From Seminavis robusta (lineage: Eukaryota > Bacillariophyta > Bacillariophyceae > Naviculales > Naviculaceae): a stretch of DNA of 64,000 nucleotides. A program made the position numbers and the translations under genes. Of this stretch, positions 51,690 to 61,495 are shown piece after piece (the first letter of the stretch is position 1; each line of letters begins with the position of its first letter). Where the stretch lies: positions 62,001 to 126,000 of the forward strand of contig CAICTM010000032.1 in NCBI GenBank assembly GCA_903772945.1. Reading direction: 5' to 3'. Under the pieces are notes generated by a model. It had not been told where the DNA came from, ran no database searches, and worked only from the letters and a program-made list of their open reading frames with translations.

Positions 51690-52840
51690 CAGTTCAATCA
51701 AAAGCTGAAGCCAATTGTCCTCTCCAGAATCGGCAAAAATAGTCTTGGCGTCGAACTCGTGATCATCCGGAAACACAAGTCGATAGTATTGGAACTGCTT
51801 GATAGCCGGCCCTCCCTTTGGTTGCTTCTTCTTGAGCTTGTCATAACTATGATCCAATGCACCCGCAAGTCCCTTGGCAGCGTTCGTTGTCGATGCTTCA
51901 AATGCATCTCGATGGAACCGCTGATTGTAATCCCAGGCGGGAGTTTGACCAATATCTCATTGCTGCTCGTAATACGCGCCGAATACCAAAAGGTCGTCAG
52001 ATCGTCCAAAATCCAGCGGAGATCCAATAGAAGAACAATACCGTATCCATAATAGAGATATCCTTTGTGGTTGCCCACACCCTCAAGCATCTGGCTGAGC
52101 TCGTAGACCTGAAGTGGCCATTATTTGCCAGATTTTCAATATCGACTTGGATTGGAACTAAGAAACAAGCAAAATGCAGTGAGGAGAACAGCCAAGAACA
52201 AACATTATCCCATTTCTCAGCACGTACGAATGCTAGAGTTGCTGTTGCCCAAGTTCAAATTGTCGAGACTGGCAGCAAGATCTTTTGTTGGGGTTGATTT
52301 CTTCATCTTGCGATCCCTTGCTGCTTTGTTGGTGTTGACTTCAGGAGTTTCCTGCGTTTCCTGCTTCTTCTTGGATAGTTTGGTGGGCGTCTCGATCACT
52401 GCTGGAACAGGCAGTTCGTCATCTTCATCTTCGTCTTCCTTTGAGCTGATCGAAGAATCGGTTTCTCACCTGTTCTTTCTCTTTCTTGGTGGGCATTTCT
52501 GGAATTTCTAGCTTCAGCAATACTCTGCTCCGCCACTGATTCTGTGACAACAATTCCCACTTGTTTACCTTGTTGCTAATCTTGGTACGAAGAGCCGAGC
52601 CAACATCTCCGTACAAAGCTTTGTCGTCCGAGTTGTGCTTGTCGAGAAGCTTTTGCAGCACCTTTGGGCCCTTTAGCTTGTTAATTCCTCGTACTCTCGT
52701 TGAATGTCAGTTGCAAGAACTTGATTACAAATGCGGTAACCCTGGTCTACTGCCAACAGTAGACGATGCAACAGACCCTCCACCAGGATCAGCCTTTGTT
52801 TCCTTCTTTCCACTTCGGGTTGAGACCATTGTGGCACCTT
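51690..52840 (-). pseudogene. transposon ORF2, copy B
   Basis: Opposite strand to ORF1, matching copy A ORF2. Pieces in different frames: VLQKLLDKHNSDDKALYGDV with VNKWELLSQNQWRSRVLL (52425-52661), an acidic region, then KAARDRKMKKSTPTKDLAAS (about 52220-52395), and the C-terminal part to about 51700. Some indels differ from copy A (for example around codons near 52685 and 51770), so both copies kept decaying after they separated. Confidence 0.55.
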
Positions 52841-53039
52841 TGGGCCGCCAAAAAATTGGAGGCAGAATTCTGAATTCAGAGGTCACCTAAGCCAGCAAGG
52901 CCTGCTCGTGGTAGGATTTCTACGTGTATCCCTGCTCTTCAAATTCTTTCTTGGAGAGCTAGATTTTTAGCTCTCAAAGTTCTTGAAGTTAGTTGGGTCG
53001 TTTGACAGCAACAGCAACAACAACAAACACACACAAATC

Positions 53040-53532
53040 ATGCCGCGACGTCAAACCACCAAGAATTCGAGGACTCCTCCTCCATTACCACCCGACATCC
53101 TTAAGGATGAGCAGTTGAAGTCCATTGGACGAGATCCCACCAGATGCCGAAGAATCCTGGCTCAAGAGCAAAGCTAGAGCGCTTTTGATGCAAGATATTA
53201 TCGACAATGTGATTCCGCGACAGCCCGACAAAGCAATGCCAACCAGTGAGATCTTTACAAGCCGTCCCGAATATGCTCTTCATGGGTACAAAAACTTCTC
53301 GACACGACTTTCAAGCCTTTGAAAGATTGTGAAGTGGCACCTCTCTAGAACCGATGATGACAAGGCTGCATTGAGCAATTTCCTCACAAACAATGTTGTG
53401 CACAAATTCTCTGCTCATGGTTACCTGGAATGGGATGGATCAGAAGCAAAAAAGTGATTGGAAGAAGACATCGAGCTTGGCTTACTCGAGACGCTAGAAC
53501 CCGCGGAGCTTAAGTGCCTTCGAGATGCCTGA
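53040..53532 (+). pseudogene. transposon ORF3, copy B
   Basis: Opens MPRRQTTKNSRTPPPLPPDI, loses frame near 53118, resumes as EIPPDAEESWLKSKARALL and EYALHGYKNFSTRLSSL, stops at 53322, and has later conserved codons to a TGA at 53530. Its indels differ from those of copy A. Confidence 0.65.
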
Positions 53533-54470
53533 AAGTTTTTAGAGATCACATCTATCAGCTAGCCAAAACAAAGAAATACCTGCATACATTGGATATGAAA
53601 GGAAAGAAGCGCTTGAAACCAAAGATAAAGAAGAATGAACAAAGCCTCTAGCTGTCGATAGATGGAGTACGGTCGTAGTCGTCTTGTAATAGCTACTAGT
53701 AGTGTCGTTGAAAATTGGCTTGAAGACTTAGGACAAGATGAAAGATTTAGAGACAGCAACCTTGTCCTATATGACAAGACCGGAAGAGCCAATCCGGCTT
53801 ATAGGACAAGATTTGAAGACAAGATTGAGAATTAGGACAAAACCGTGTTTTCAATCTTGTCTTATTTCAAAATTAGACAAAATCGGAAGCACGACTGACC
53901 AGATACCGCCATTTCCACAGCGTTCCAGTTGCTTAGAAGCAGATACTCTAGTGCTTAGCTAGTGCTTTACTGCGTTAGCTAGCTAGAAGTAGATCCCCCT
54001 AGCTAGAAGCAGATTCCCATAGCACAGCTAGAAGCAGATACCCTAGCTAGCTAGAATCCTAGTTATATAGCGTTCGCTGGCTTTAGAGTTTTTCCTGGTA
54101 GAAGCAAACCCCCTACTAGGATGCATGTAAATAGCTTTAGCTGATTTTTAAAAGCACCATCCTAGGATAGGATACCTATTTAGTTTTGCTGACTTATTTG
54201 TATTCTAACCCTACCCTTATACCTGCAGGGACCACCGTAGCAGGAAAAACAATTAAAGGGGTTGAGGGCTCTGGCAGCAAGACTGCCGAGGTTAATTACT
54301 TAAAGGTGCCGAGTCGGTCCAATGTGGCTCACGCATCATGCTTCACGGGTTGCTTTGCTTCATGCTTGTTGGCGCCGCACCTCCTCTTCAACACGGCATG
54401 GGCTGTGTTGACCGGTACTAGCAAGCCGAGATCTTCCTCATAAAATCCAAGCACTGAAATAGCACAAACA

Positions 54471-54869
54471 ATGAGGCAATCAAAAGTTTACGACGACGAT
54501 GCAAGTACCTACAGCAAATCGTTGTATGCAAAGCGACATTCGCTGATGGGATGTCAAAGTGATCGGCCAGCCGAAGACAGCAGAAAACGACAATCTTTGC
54601 CATCATCCACCAAAATCTCCAACCCCGCCACCTCCAAGAGACGTAGTAGCACATATGACAAACCTTCCAAGTCTCGAAGATCCTCTGAAATGACCAATGA
54701 TACCCTGATCAAAATGCCAAAACTAAAGAACCCCTTCAAAAAACTGAGAAGAAGGCACTCCATGAATGATGCCAGCAAAAGCAGACACTACTATGGTGAT
54801 GGCGAGTCCTTCTTCTGCGAGAGCATGGCCATGTTCCTATTCTTCCATTGCACCTTTAACAGAGGCTAA
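54471..54869 (+). CDS. small basic protein, paralogue of 50187-50633
   Basis: Predicted 132 residues. Collinear with the gene left of copy B: MRQSKVYDDDASTYSKSLYA at the start, Ser/Arg-rich blocks (KRRSSTYDKPSKSRRSSEM), then KLKNPFKKLRRRHSMNDAS and HYYGDGE, and a short hydrophobic end (ESMAMFLFFHC) smaller than in the paralogue. Conservation of the basic core and the Tyr-Gly-Asp stretch supports both as real genes. Function unknown; a membrane-tethered basic, phosphorylatable peptide is one possibility. Confidence 0.65.
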   Translation: MRQSKVYDDDASTYSKSLYAKRHSLMGCQSDRPAEDSRKRQSLPSSTKISNPATSKRRSSTYDKPSKSRRSSEMTNDTLIKMPKLKNPFKKLRRRHSMNDASKSRHYYGDGESFFCESMAMFLFFHCTFNRG

Positions 54870-56597
54870 ATAACTAACTAAATTGTTACTATTATCTCAG
54901 CGCTGGATGGTGGATGGGGCACTTCTTTTGTTCATGTAGTGTCGCTATCAAACCAAGTAGAGGCTTTCGCTTATGCATCCCTCCCAAATACCACCGTTCC
55001 TCAGGTGCCTTCTTCCCATCCTCCCATCCCCTTTAGCTCAGCCTTCAATTACTTCGTTTCCTCTTGACCCTTCATCAGTTCCTTCTACTGAACTCCTTGA
55101 CACCATTCTTCAGGTCATGGAGTCATGGATGGCGTATCCTTTGATGTCCTGTTCCAGTTCATGCAAATCCCGTTTCAATTCTGAAAGCTGTCCGTCGAAA
55201 GAAGGTTAAAGGATGGTTCCAAGCCCGCCACTCCGTCGCCAGCACTGAGCTCTGCTGACACCTTGTCAGATCAAGAGTTTGGCGATGTCGCTGACTTCCT
55301 TCGTGCTGAGAAAGGATACCCTTCTGTTGCTGATTTTTGGGGACGCCAAATCGCGAGCACCGTGGTACGCAGTACGCTACCACCCCGCAACCCACATGTA
55401 GCTACAGCAGATATTGATAGGATTGCCGGTACCGCAGGACCAGAATCTGATCGATAGCAACAGGTATAGTGTGACTAGCTTATAGATGGTGGCTCAGTGA
55501 AGTGATAACGTCAGCTATATAATGATTTTATGCCTTGTCTGTCTTTATACCCTTGTTTGATGTATACCAAGATCTGGGGCAACGGAAACGAAACCAAACA
55601 GACTCGGTAGGCACCGCGCCGCCAATGCAAGGTAGCCAGTTATCCTCGTCATTCGTCTTCCATGGCAGGGGATGACAAGATTATCGATTTTGGTCGGCAC
55701 ATGGTCTTTCTTCTTCACTTTTGTCGGATGTGATTCCTCTTGATTTTTTGTCATTTTCATTTGTTGTTCTTGTCTTTGAATTACGATTATAGGTGACGAC
55801 CGCATCTTGGTACGCGCAGATTGTTGGTTCTCTACGGTCAGCATCAGCTTGCATTGCCGGTAGGGCTGGAGCCTCCAGATCACCGCCTACAATTGATTCG
55901 ATTCGATTCGAACGTCTTTTGGTTTTCTTGAAGTGTGAGTTCTCTGTGAAATCAAGTCGGAAGACAGGGCATGTTTGTTTCTTGAAGTGTGAGTTCTCTG
56001 TGAAATCAATTCGGAAGACAGAGCAGTTTTGTTTTCTTGAAGTGTGAGCAACATGTTCATGGTACATACCGTGCCTAGCTAGTAGCCAGGCAGATGATGC
56101 ACTCTTCCAAAGCCTACATCGTACCCTGGAACCTCCCTTGCGTGTTCTCAAAAATCTTCAAATTGTGAGGTCGTTTGCCGGTTTATCAATCAGACCAATT
56201 TGAGGTGAATGAGCTGGGGAAAAGAAGGGAGGGGACACTGGTCCCGATCATCCGGATCTCATGGGAGCGATCTTTCAAGAATGAGAGAATTACGGTTTTG
56301 AAATTTAGTACAAAATCTACATAGAAGCGTCCTTGGAGCACTTCTCGGGATTCCGAAAACAGGTTTGGTTTCTTCAACAGCAGAAGCTTTTCATAAGCGC
56401 TCAGTGGAATAAGCTGCATGCGGCCTTCCTTTGGCACGATTTCAGTACCGTCACTTCAACATGGCAACGAGAATAGGATCCTTTGATCCTTTGATCATCT
56501 CACAAATCAAAATCACAACAACACAAAACACACAAACAGCAACACAAAGCTCATACCCAACAAAAACAGTCTATCAAGCAAACAAAGTAAACAAAAC
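54870..56597. other. intergenic, no gene supported
   Basis: Several frames of 60-156 codons on both strands lack recognisable domains. Contains the 54-bp tandem repeat at 55926-56045 and an A-rich 5' leader of the next gene (56510-56597). Confidence 0.5.
55926..56045. repeat. 54-bp tandem repeat, about 2.2 units
   Basis: Units begin TCTTGAAGTGTGAG at 55926, 55980 and 56035 and continue TTCTCTGTGAAATCAA-TCGGAAGACAG in the first two. Confidence 0.9.
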
Positions 56598-57458
56598 ATG
56601 TTGGACTACCCTACAATCAACAACCTCAGCGGATACCAAAGCATCCGTGGCAAACGCCGCCTCTCCAAGTCCTTTCGACCAGGCCCCTTCGATGTCATTT
56701 GCGCCAGAGGAAAGGACGCCTATGAACACTCGGGCAACCAACGATTCCGCGCTCTGATTGAACTCCACAGAGCCGAATATGCCGCCGTATCAAACTGCAA
56801 ATACTTGAAGAGCAAAATCGTCTCCAAGGTCGTCGCCACAGTCCGATCCGCTTCGCCAGAAGGTGGCTTTGTCAAGCGCGGAATGGATGGAGTCTGGTTT
56901 GAAGTGGGCGATCGTGCCGCCAAGGAAAAGTGCGGACAATCCTTCCGAGACAGAAATCCCAATCTCTACAGCTCTTCTACAAAGGCAAAGGCCATTGTAC
57001 GACAACAGCGTCGCACTCAAGAATACGAGGGATCCGCAGCAGAAGCAACCATAGCAACAGCACTTCCACTGACACAACAATCATCGACGCCTCCGTTGTT
57101 TGAATACTCGACATCTTCCATTGTATCCGATGAGGATTTTTCTTCTTCCAGTGACAGCGAGGATGAAATGCCACCATCGCCCGCCAAGCAACAACAAAGA
57201 GTCTCAATTGAAATCGCACCCATGATGATGAACAACGTTTTCCAACCACAACCACCACAAACCATGCGATCGGAGAGTCTCGAGGTCTTTGGTTGCCACA
57301 AATTCCACTCGACAGAAACGTTTTCTCCATCCATCTTTGAGGAAGAACCAGCATTGGAGCCAATCTCGGACGACTCGGAATCCTCCTTTGAGAGTGACTT
57401 TCTTTTCGACGAGGACATGAAGCGTGACTTTTGTGAGGTCATGGGTGTCATGTTCTAA
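56598..57458 (+). CDS. DUF6824-type protein
   Basis: Predicted 286 residues. Residues 29-120 carry a domain I know from diatom proteins (DUF6824): PGPFDVICARGKDAYEHSGN, RFRALIELHRAEY, KSKIVSKVVATVR, GGFVKRG, WFEVGDRAAKEKCGQSFRD. The conserved aromatic and charged pattern resembles a small DNA- or protein-binding domain, but no biochemical role is established to my knowledge. The rest is Ser/Asp/Glu-rich (DEDFSSSSDSEDEMPPSP; SDDSESSFESDF), as in acidic activation regions, which would fit a transcription factor. That is inference. The 5' leader is very A-rich (CAAACAAACA type). Confidence 0.85.
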   Translation: MLDYPTINNLSGYQSIRGKRRLSKSFRPGPFDVICARGKDAYEHSGNQRFRALIELHRAEYAAVSNCKYLKSKIVSKVVATVRSASPEGGFVKRGMDGVWFEVGDRAAKEKCGQSFRDRNPNLYSSSTKAKAIVRQQRRTQEYEGSAAEATIATALPLTQQSSTPPLFEYSTSSIVSDEDFSSSSDSEDEMPPSPAKQQQRVSIEIAPMMMNNVFQPQPPQTMRSESLEVFGCHKFHSTETFSPSIFEEEPALEPISDDSESSFESDFLFDEDMKRDFCEVMGVMF

Positions 57459-58124
57459 TAATAATACACTCCTCCGACCGGCAGAAGCTCCATAAACTGA
57501 TCATCTAATTATTAAATTGATTGGTCAACGACTTATATTTATCTTGTCCGTAGAAGTTGTACGACGGGAAGCTGTTTCAGTGTAGGGTTCAAACTTTGGC
57601 CATGGGCGACGGATTCTGCCGTCACCATCAAGTCCACCAACAAAATTTCCATCCGCTCCATACTAGAATCAATGGATGGATGGAGGATGGGTACAGTAGG
57701 GTCTGATTGAAATGAGGCCCGAACCTCTTGGCTGTTCCGTGGGCACCCTTTGCCGGTTTGGAATAGCAATAATAATGCTATGTCGCAAAAAATGAGATGG
57801 TTTCTTGGAAGCTCCTCGAAGGTCTCTGACACATACTTTTCCGCTCAGCTCCACCCCACCCTGCACGAGCAGCCAAGCCGATGAAACCCGAGACTGAAGA
57901 CCACCCCCGTCGCTTCTCTGACAGTGAGCAGCGAAGAAACCTACAGAGGTACCTTTGACCGACATATCCGCTCAGGAAGGAAGTCTATCGAGATGCCGAC
58001 ATCTCCGTCCAGCAAAACAAAGCAAAACAAAACAAATCCCTTCAATTGTGCAATCATGAAGACCATAAAACAAAAGCACAATCACACAGAAACAAAAAAC
58101 AAGTAAACTTTCTCAGCAAGAAGC
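57459..58124. other. intergenic, no gene seen
   Basis: Short unsupported frames. An AACAAAACAAAAC-rich leader precedes the glutathione transferase gene, like the one before 56598. Confidence 0.5.
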
Positions 58125-59068
58125 ATGGCTCACATGAACCCAAAACCCAGCATCCCAGAAGGATACACGATTCCCCAAGTGTGGAAGTACAATGAAGAAA
58201 CCATGAAGCCTGTCCACGGGAGCAACATTCCCAAGAGTGGGCCTCAATCCGATAAAGAACTCCCTCGTGGCTCCCACGACATTCAGCTCTACGGCTTGGG
58301 TACAGGGAATGGTGTCAAGGCATCTATCATGCTGGAGGAGTTGGTGGAAATGGACGAAACCTTTGACTACGACGCTTACACTATCAATATCATGAAAGGT
58401 GACCAGTTCACATCTGGATTTGTGGCTGTGAATCCAAACTCAAAGATCCCTGCAATCTTTGACCAGTCCACGGGTGCCCGTGTCTTTGAATCCGGGGCCA
58501 TTCTGGTCTACCTGGCGGAGAAGTATGGCAAGCTCATGCCAACAGATCTCGCCAAGAAGGCTGAATGTTTGAGTTGGGTGTTCTTTCAGGTTGGTGCTGG
58601 GCCGTACTACGGTGGTGGCGGTCTGAGCCATTTCAAAGGGCGAGCTCCCAAGAATTGGTGAGTACATTTAACTAACTCACCCTACCGAGACGAACAATGG
58701 ACACTTGGATTGCTATGTCACTAACCGGACTTGGTTCCTCTCTTGTCGTCGTGGCTGGTCGAACCTGCAGGGAGTACGCCATCGACCGTTACACCATTGA
58801 GACCAAGCGCATTCTAGACGTTCTCGACAAGGCTCTTGAGGGGAAACAGTACTTGTGCGGCGATGAATATACAATTGCCGACATTATGCATTGGAAGTGG
58901 ACCTCTGGTTTGATCAGTCAGGAATACCTCGACGGAGCCTCTTATTCCAATCTTCAACGCTGGTCCAAGACCGTTGCCGAAAGACCCGCTGTAAAGCGTG
59001 GTGAGCGCGTTTTGGGTTGGGGAAGTGATGCCATCCCCGAGCGCCATTCCCGCGCCGACACTAACTAG
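58125..59068 (+). CDS. glutathione S-transferase, YghU-like (Nu class)
   Basis: Predicted 276 residues. Exon 1 is 58125-58657, exon 2 58771-59068. The 113-bp intron (GTGAGT...CAG) joins PKNW to EYAIDRYTIETKR. The N-terminal half is a thioredoxin-like domain: QLYGLGTGNGVKASIMLEEL, GDQFTSGFVAVNPNSKIPAI and FESGAILVYLAEKYG. The helical half has DVLDKALEGKQYLCGDEYTI-ADIMHW and RPAVKRGERVLGWG. The layout follows bacterial YghU closely (IPQVWKYNEE start, GNG-KASIMLEEL, NPNSKIPA, ESG). YghU-type enzymes bind two glutathiones and reduce disulphides or organic hydroperoxides. A bacterial origin of the family in diatoms is possible, but the intron shows it is settled in this genome. Confidence 0.9.
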
Positions 59069-59788
59069 ATGTCTTTGTTACATGGTACCTGGTACTTACG
59101 AAAGGAGCATTTTACCCACCTCAAGTTAGGTTTCCTCGTCTTGGTTGCAGGTGCCGGTACCGGGAGGCGCACCAGTAGATGCCACGGGGATTTAGAGTAG
59201 GTGGATTATCTACGGAAAATCGGCTTGTAGGTTCCATGACTATTTGCTGGAGTTGCTCTCCAAGAGATGTCTGGCCGGAGTCGTACTGATGTCCTTAGCG
59301 TAGCAAAGATCGAATGCCTCGGACAACTCCATGCATTTAGATATGATCATGCATCATGCGTCTGATCCCACCGTTGGCCGATAGGATTTCTTTTCTCTTT
59401 TGAGCGACGTGACAGAGAAGGAGGACTTGGAGTTCAACCACTATTATGAGCTCCTCTTCTTGGAATCCGTTAACGGCAGGAGCATGTTCAAGAGTAATCC
59501 GTTCCCCCACCGATCTCGTTTCTTGCGAGTCTTTGTTCGTGTGGGGAAGACGCAGAGCTTTATTAGCAGTACCGTGGCAGCTACTACATGTATGGCTGCC
59601 GAGCACAACCTGCACCAACGCAGCCAGCCAATAAGCAAGCTAGCTAGTGGTAGACTATCGCCAGCACAACAGGAATTGGACTAAACTAAGGCTTGCTTGC
59701 TACTGTGCTACATAATAGCTGCAGAGCTTCAGCATCGTGCACTTGAGCTACGGAAAAAATTACCCCTTAGCTGTCGAGTAAAATAGAA
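59069..59788. other. intergenic between transferase and tRNA
   Basis: Frames on both strands at 59337-59684 overlap each other and show no domain. No gene supported. Confidence 0.5.
59780..59783 (-). terminator. RNA polymerase III T-run after tRNA-Val
   Basis: A TTTT on the minus strand, five bases past the discriminator base of the tRNA, as expected for Pol III termination. Confidence 0.6.
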
Positions 59789-59861
59789 TAATCCATCCCA
59801 GGATTGAACTGGGGACCTTCTCGGTGTAAACGAGACGTCATAGCCACTAGACCAATGGATC
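59789..59861 (-). tRNA. tRNA-Val (anticodon UAC)
   Basis: A 73-base cloverleaf folds from the minus strand. The acceptor stem GATCCAT pairs with ATGGATT (one G-U), followed by discriminator A. The D arm is GTC...GAC. The anticodon stem TCTCG/CGAGA is perfect around loop TTTACAC, giving anticodon TAC. The variable loop is AGGTC; the T stem CCCAG/CTGGG encloses TTCAATC. No intron. Internal A and B promoter boxes are in the expected D- and T-arm positions. Confidence 0.95.
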
Positions 59862-60746
59862 ACCGTTGCGATGGGGTAAATTTGGAGGTATATATATTAT
59901 AAGTTGGTAATCAAATCGCTTGGGAATCTTCAGCATCTTGAGGAAACATCCTGGAAGTTGTTCTTGTCACTGCCTGAAGCGGCGGCTGGTTACTTAGTTG
60001 TGGAAACGACGACGTTGGTTTTTGTTGGTTTATATTGTGCTTGGCAAGTAAGCTTTCGTAGCAATATGCAAGATGGACCTGCGTCAACTGTTGCATGGCA
60101 ACCTTGTTTTGTGTTCTGCACTCCTATTTTCTGCTGCATGTTCTGCTTTTTTTGTATGGACCGGGGTTACGTTGCTTTCTGTTGCTTGTATTCCCTGACT
60201 TCAAAAGAATGATACAAAGCCCGGCTCAGTAAGCTGTGGTAATAATAATGACTGACGCATTTACAAAGCACAGCCTGTGGTGTGGGGCTGACCTTGGTTT
60301 GGTTTGGTTTGGTTTGGTTTGGTTCCACGGGATACTTTTCCTGGGCTTCATGCAACCATCCCGATCATGGGAAGGTCGAACACAAGAAGGGAATACTGCC
60401 GTAGTACACAGTCGATTTCTGAGCTACACTAAAATAGGCCAGGCAATACTAGGCCCATTAGTTTCGCGCTCCGGTATCGCATTGAGTGCCCTCTTGGGGC
60501 CTTGGGCAGTTGCTGCTTCACTTGATTTTCAGTACTGCGTCGTTCTCATGCCGCACATGCATTCAAAGCAACAAACCCGTAACTATCGAGAGTATTTCCA
60601 AAAGTCATCGTCTAGGCAGAAACGATCCATCTCTGATCACATAAATCGAAAGTCAAAACCGCGATCTCGTTTATTTTTTATTTTCTGCAATGGCATCCTA
60701 ACATGACCAGTTTCTCCTTGGTCCTGGCAGTCAATTAGGTATCGTT
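59862..60746. other. intergenic, no gene supported
   Basis: Two frames (59904-60212, 60236-60706) have no domain and a poor coding look. Includes a (TTTGG)n run at 60293-60324. Confidence 0.5.
60293..60324. repeat. (TTTGG)n microsatellite
   Basis: About six perfect TTTGG units. Confidence 0.9.
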
Positions 60747-61040
60747 CTACTCGCCACAACCACCACCGCCACCACCGCCACCACCACCGCCGCCGCCGCC
60801 ACCACCATCACATCCACCTCCTCCGCCTCCTCCACCGCCACCACTATATCCACCATAATCACATCCACCTGAATAGCCACCGAACCCACCATAATCGAGG
60901 GTGGTCCTGGAATGGTAGTTTCGTCGGCGGTGTCCTTGGCTTGGTGTCGCTGAAGAATACCCACCAGCTCTTTGTTTGCGTTTGTAGCTGTTGACCGGAG
61001 AGTGTGAATAATTCACAGGTGTTGATTGTTCGCAGCCCAT
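60747..61040 (-). CDS. glycine-rich protein with N-terminal MGC lipidation motif
   Basis: Predicted 97 residues from ATG 61040. The frame extends upstream, but MGCEQSTPVNYSHS is a strong N-myristoylation start (Gly2, Ser6) with Cys3 available for palmitoylation, typical of peripheral membrane proteins. A basic middle (YKRKQRAGGYSS, GHRRRNYHSR) could add electrostatic membrane or RNA contact. The C-terminal half is Tyr/Gly then almost pure Gly (YGGYSGGGG onward) with three interspersed Cys and a final GCGE. The DNA below it is a CCA/CCG-rich tract prone to slippage, so length is likely variable. Family unknown; cell-wall or RNA-binding glycine-rich proteins are alternatives. Confidence 0.6.
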   Translation of the reverse strand: MGCEQSTPVNYSHSPVNSYKRKQRAGGYSSATPSQGHRRRNYHSRTTLDYGGFGGYSGGCDYGGYSGGGGGGGGGGCDGGGGGGGGGGGGGGGGCGE

Positions 61041-61495
61041 CCTTGCTTCTACTTTGTTGTTTCTTCTAGAGTTGGTTGTTCTTTGAGTTGTGTTTGTGTT
61101 TTGTTTCAAATTGTGAGCATTGACTTTTCCGAAAAAGGGCATATATTTTGCGGACTCGAGTGGACCCATCCAGGACAGAACTCGTGTCGTGCCACGACAG
61201 ATGACAACACAGCGTTTAAACAAAACAGTACACTGTACAGTCGTAGACGACCTGGCAAGGAGCAATCTTAAAATCCTTCACGACTGGCAATGGTACTGAT
61301 CGTTAGTCGCGGAAATCTGATTTGGTTTCCTTGAGTACGAGTAGGTGGTACTGGTGCTGGAAATTCGTCTTGGAATGTTGTTTGATTGATTGACTTGATG
61401 GATTGCTATTTGTATTATCTAATATGCTATCTTGAGTAGCTTGTAGCCAAAAGACGTACATCGTACACTTACGAGGTCTCACTGGCTGATCGGGC
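61041..61495. other. intergenic, no gene seen
   Basis: Includes the 5' flank of the glycine-rich gene and the 3' flank of the Hint gene. No supported frame. Confidence 0.5.

Larger units (their letters stand above)
50930..54292 (+). mobile_element. 3.4-kb TIR transposon, copy B (inverted relative to copy A)
   Basis: Reverse complement of 34686-38056 with few substitutions and small indels. Subterminal inverted repeats are at 51007-51120 and 53799-53927. It carries the same three ORFs in the same order. It inserted between two small paralogous genes (50187 and 54471). Matching to copy A stops at 50930 and 54292; outside these points flanks are unrelated. Confidence 0.85.

Noticed and set aside
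34686-54292. Copies A and B as the two LTRs or ends of one giant element
   Set aside because: They are inverted relative to each other, and each has its own subterminal inverted repeats and complete set of ORFs, so they are two separate elements; a composite unit is kept only as a hypothesis.
55545-56151. 112-156-codon minus-strand frames near 55.5-56.2 kb
   Set aside because: Part of the longest one is simply the translated 54-bp tandem repeat; no domain is present.
59337-59684. About 93-codon frames on both strands before the tRNA
   Set aside because: They overlap head-to-head almost exactly, and neither shows domain, leader or splice support.
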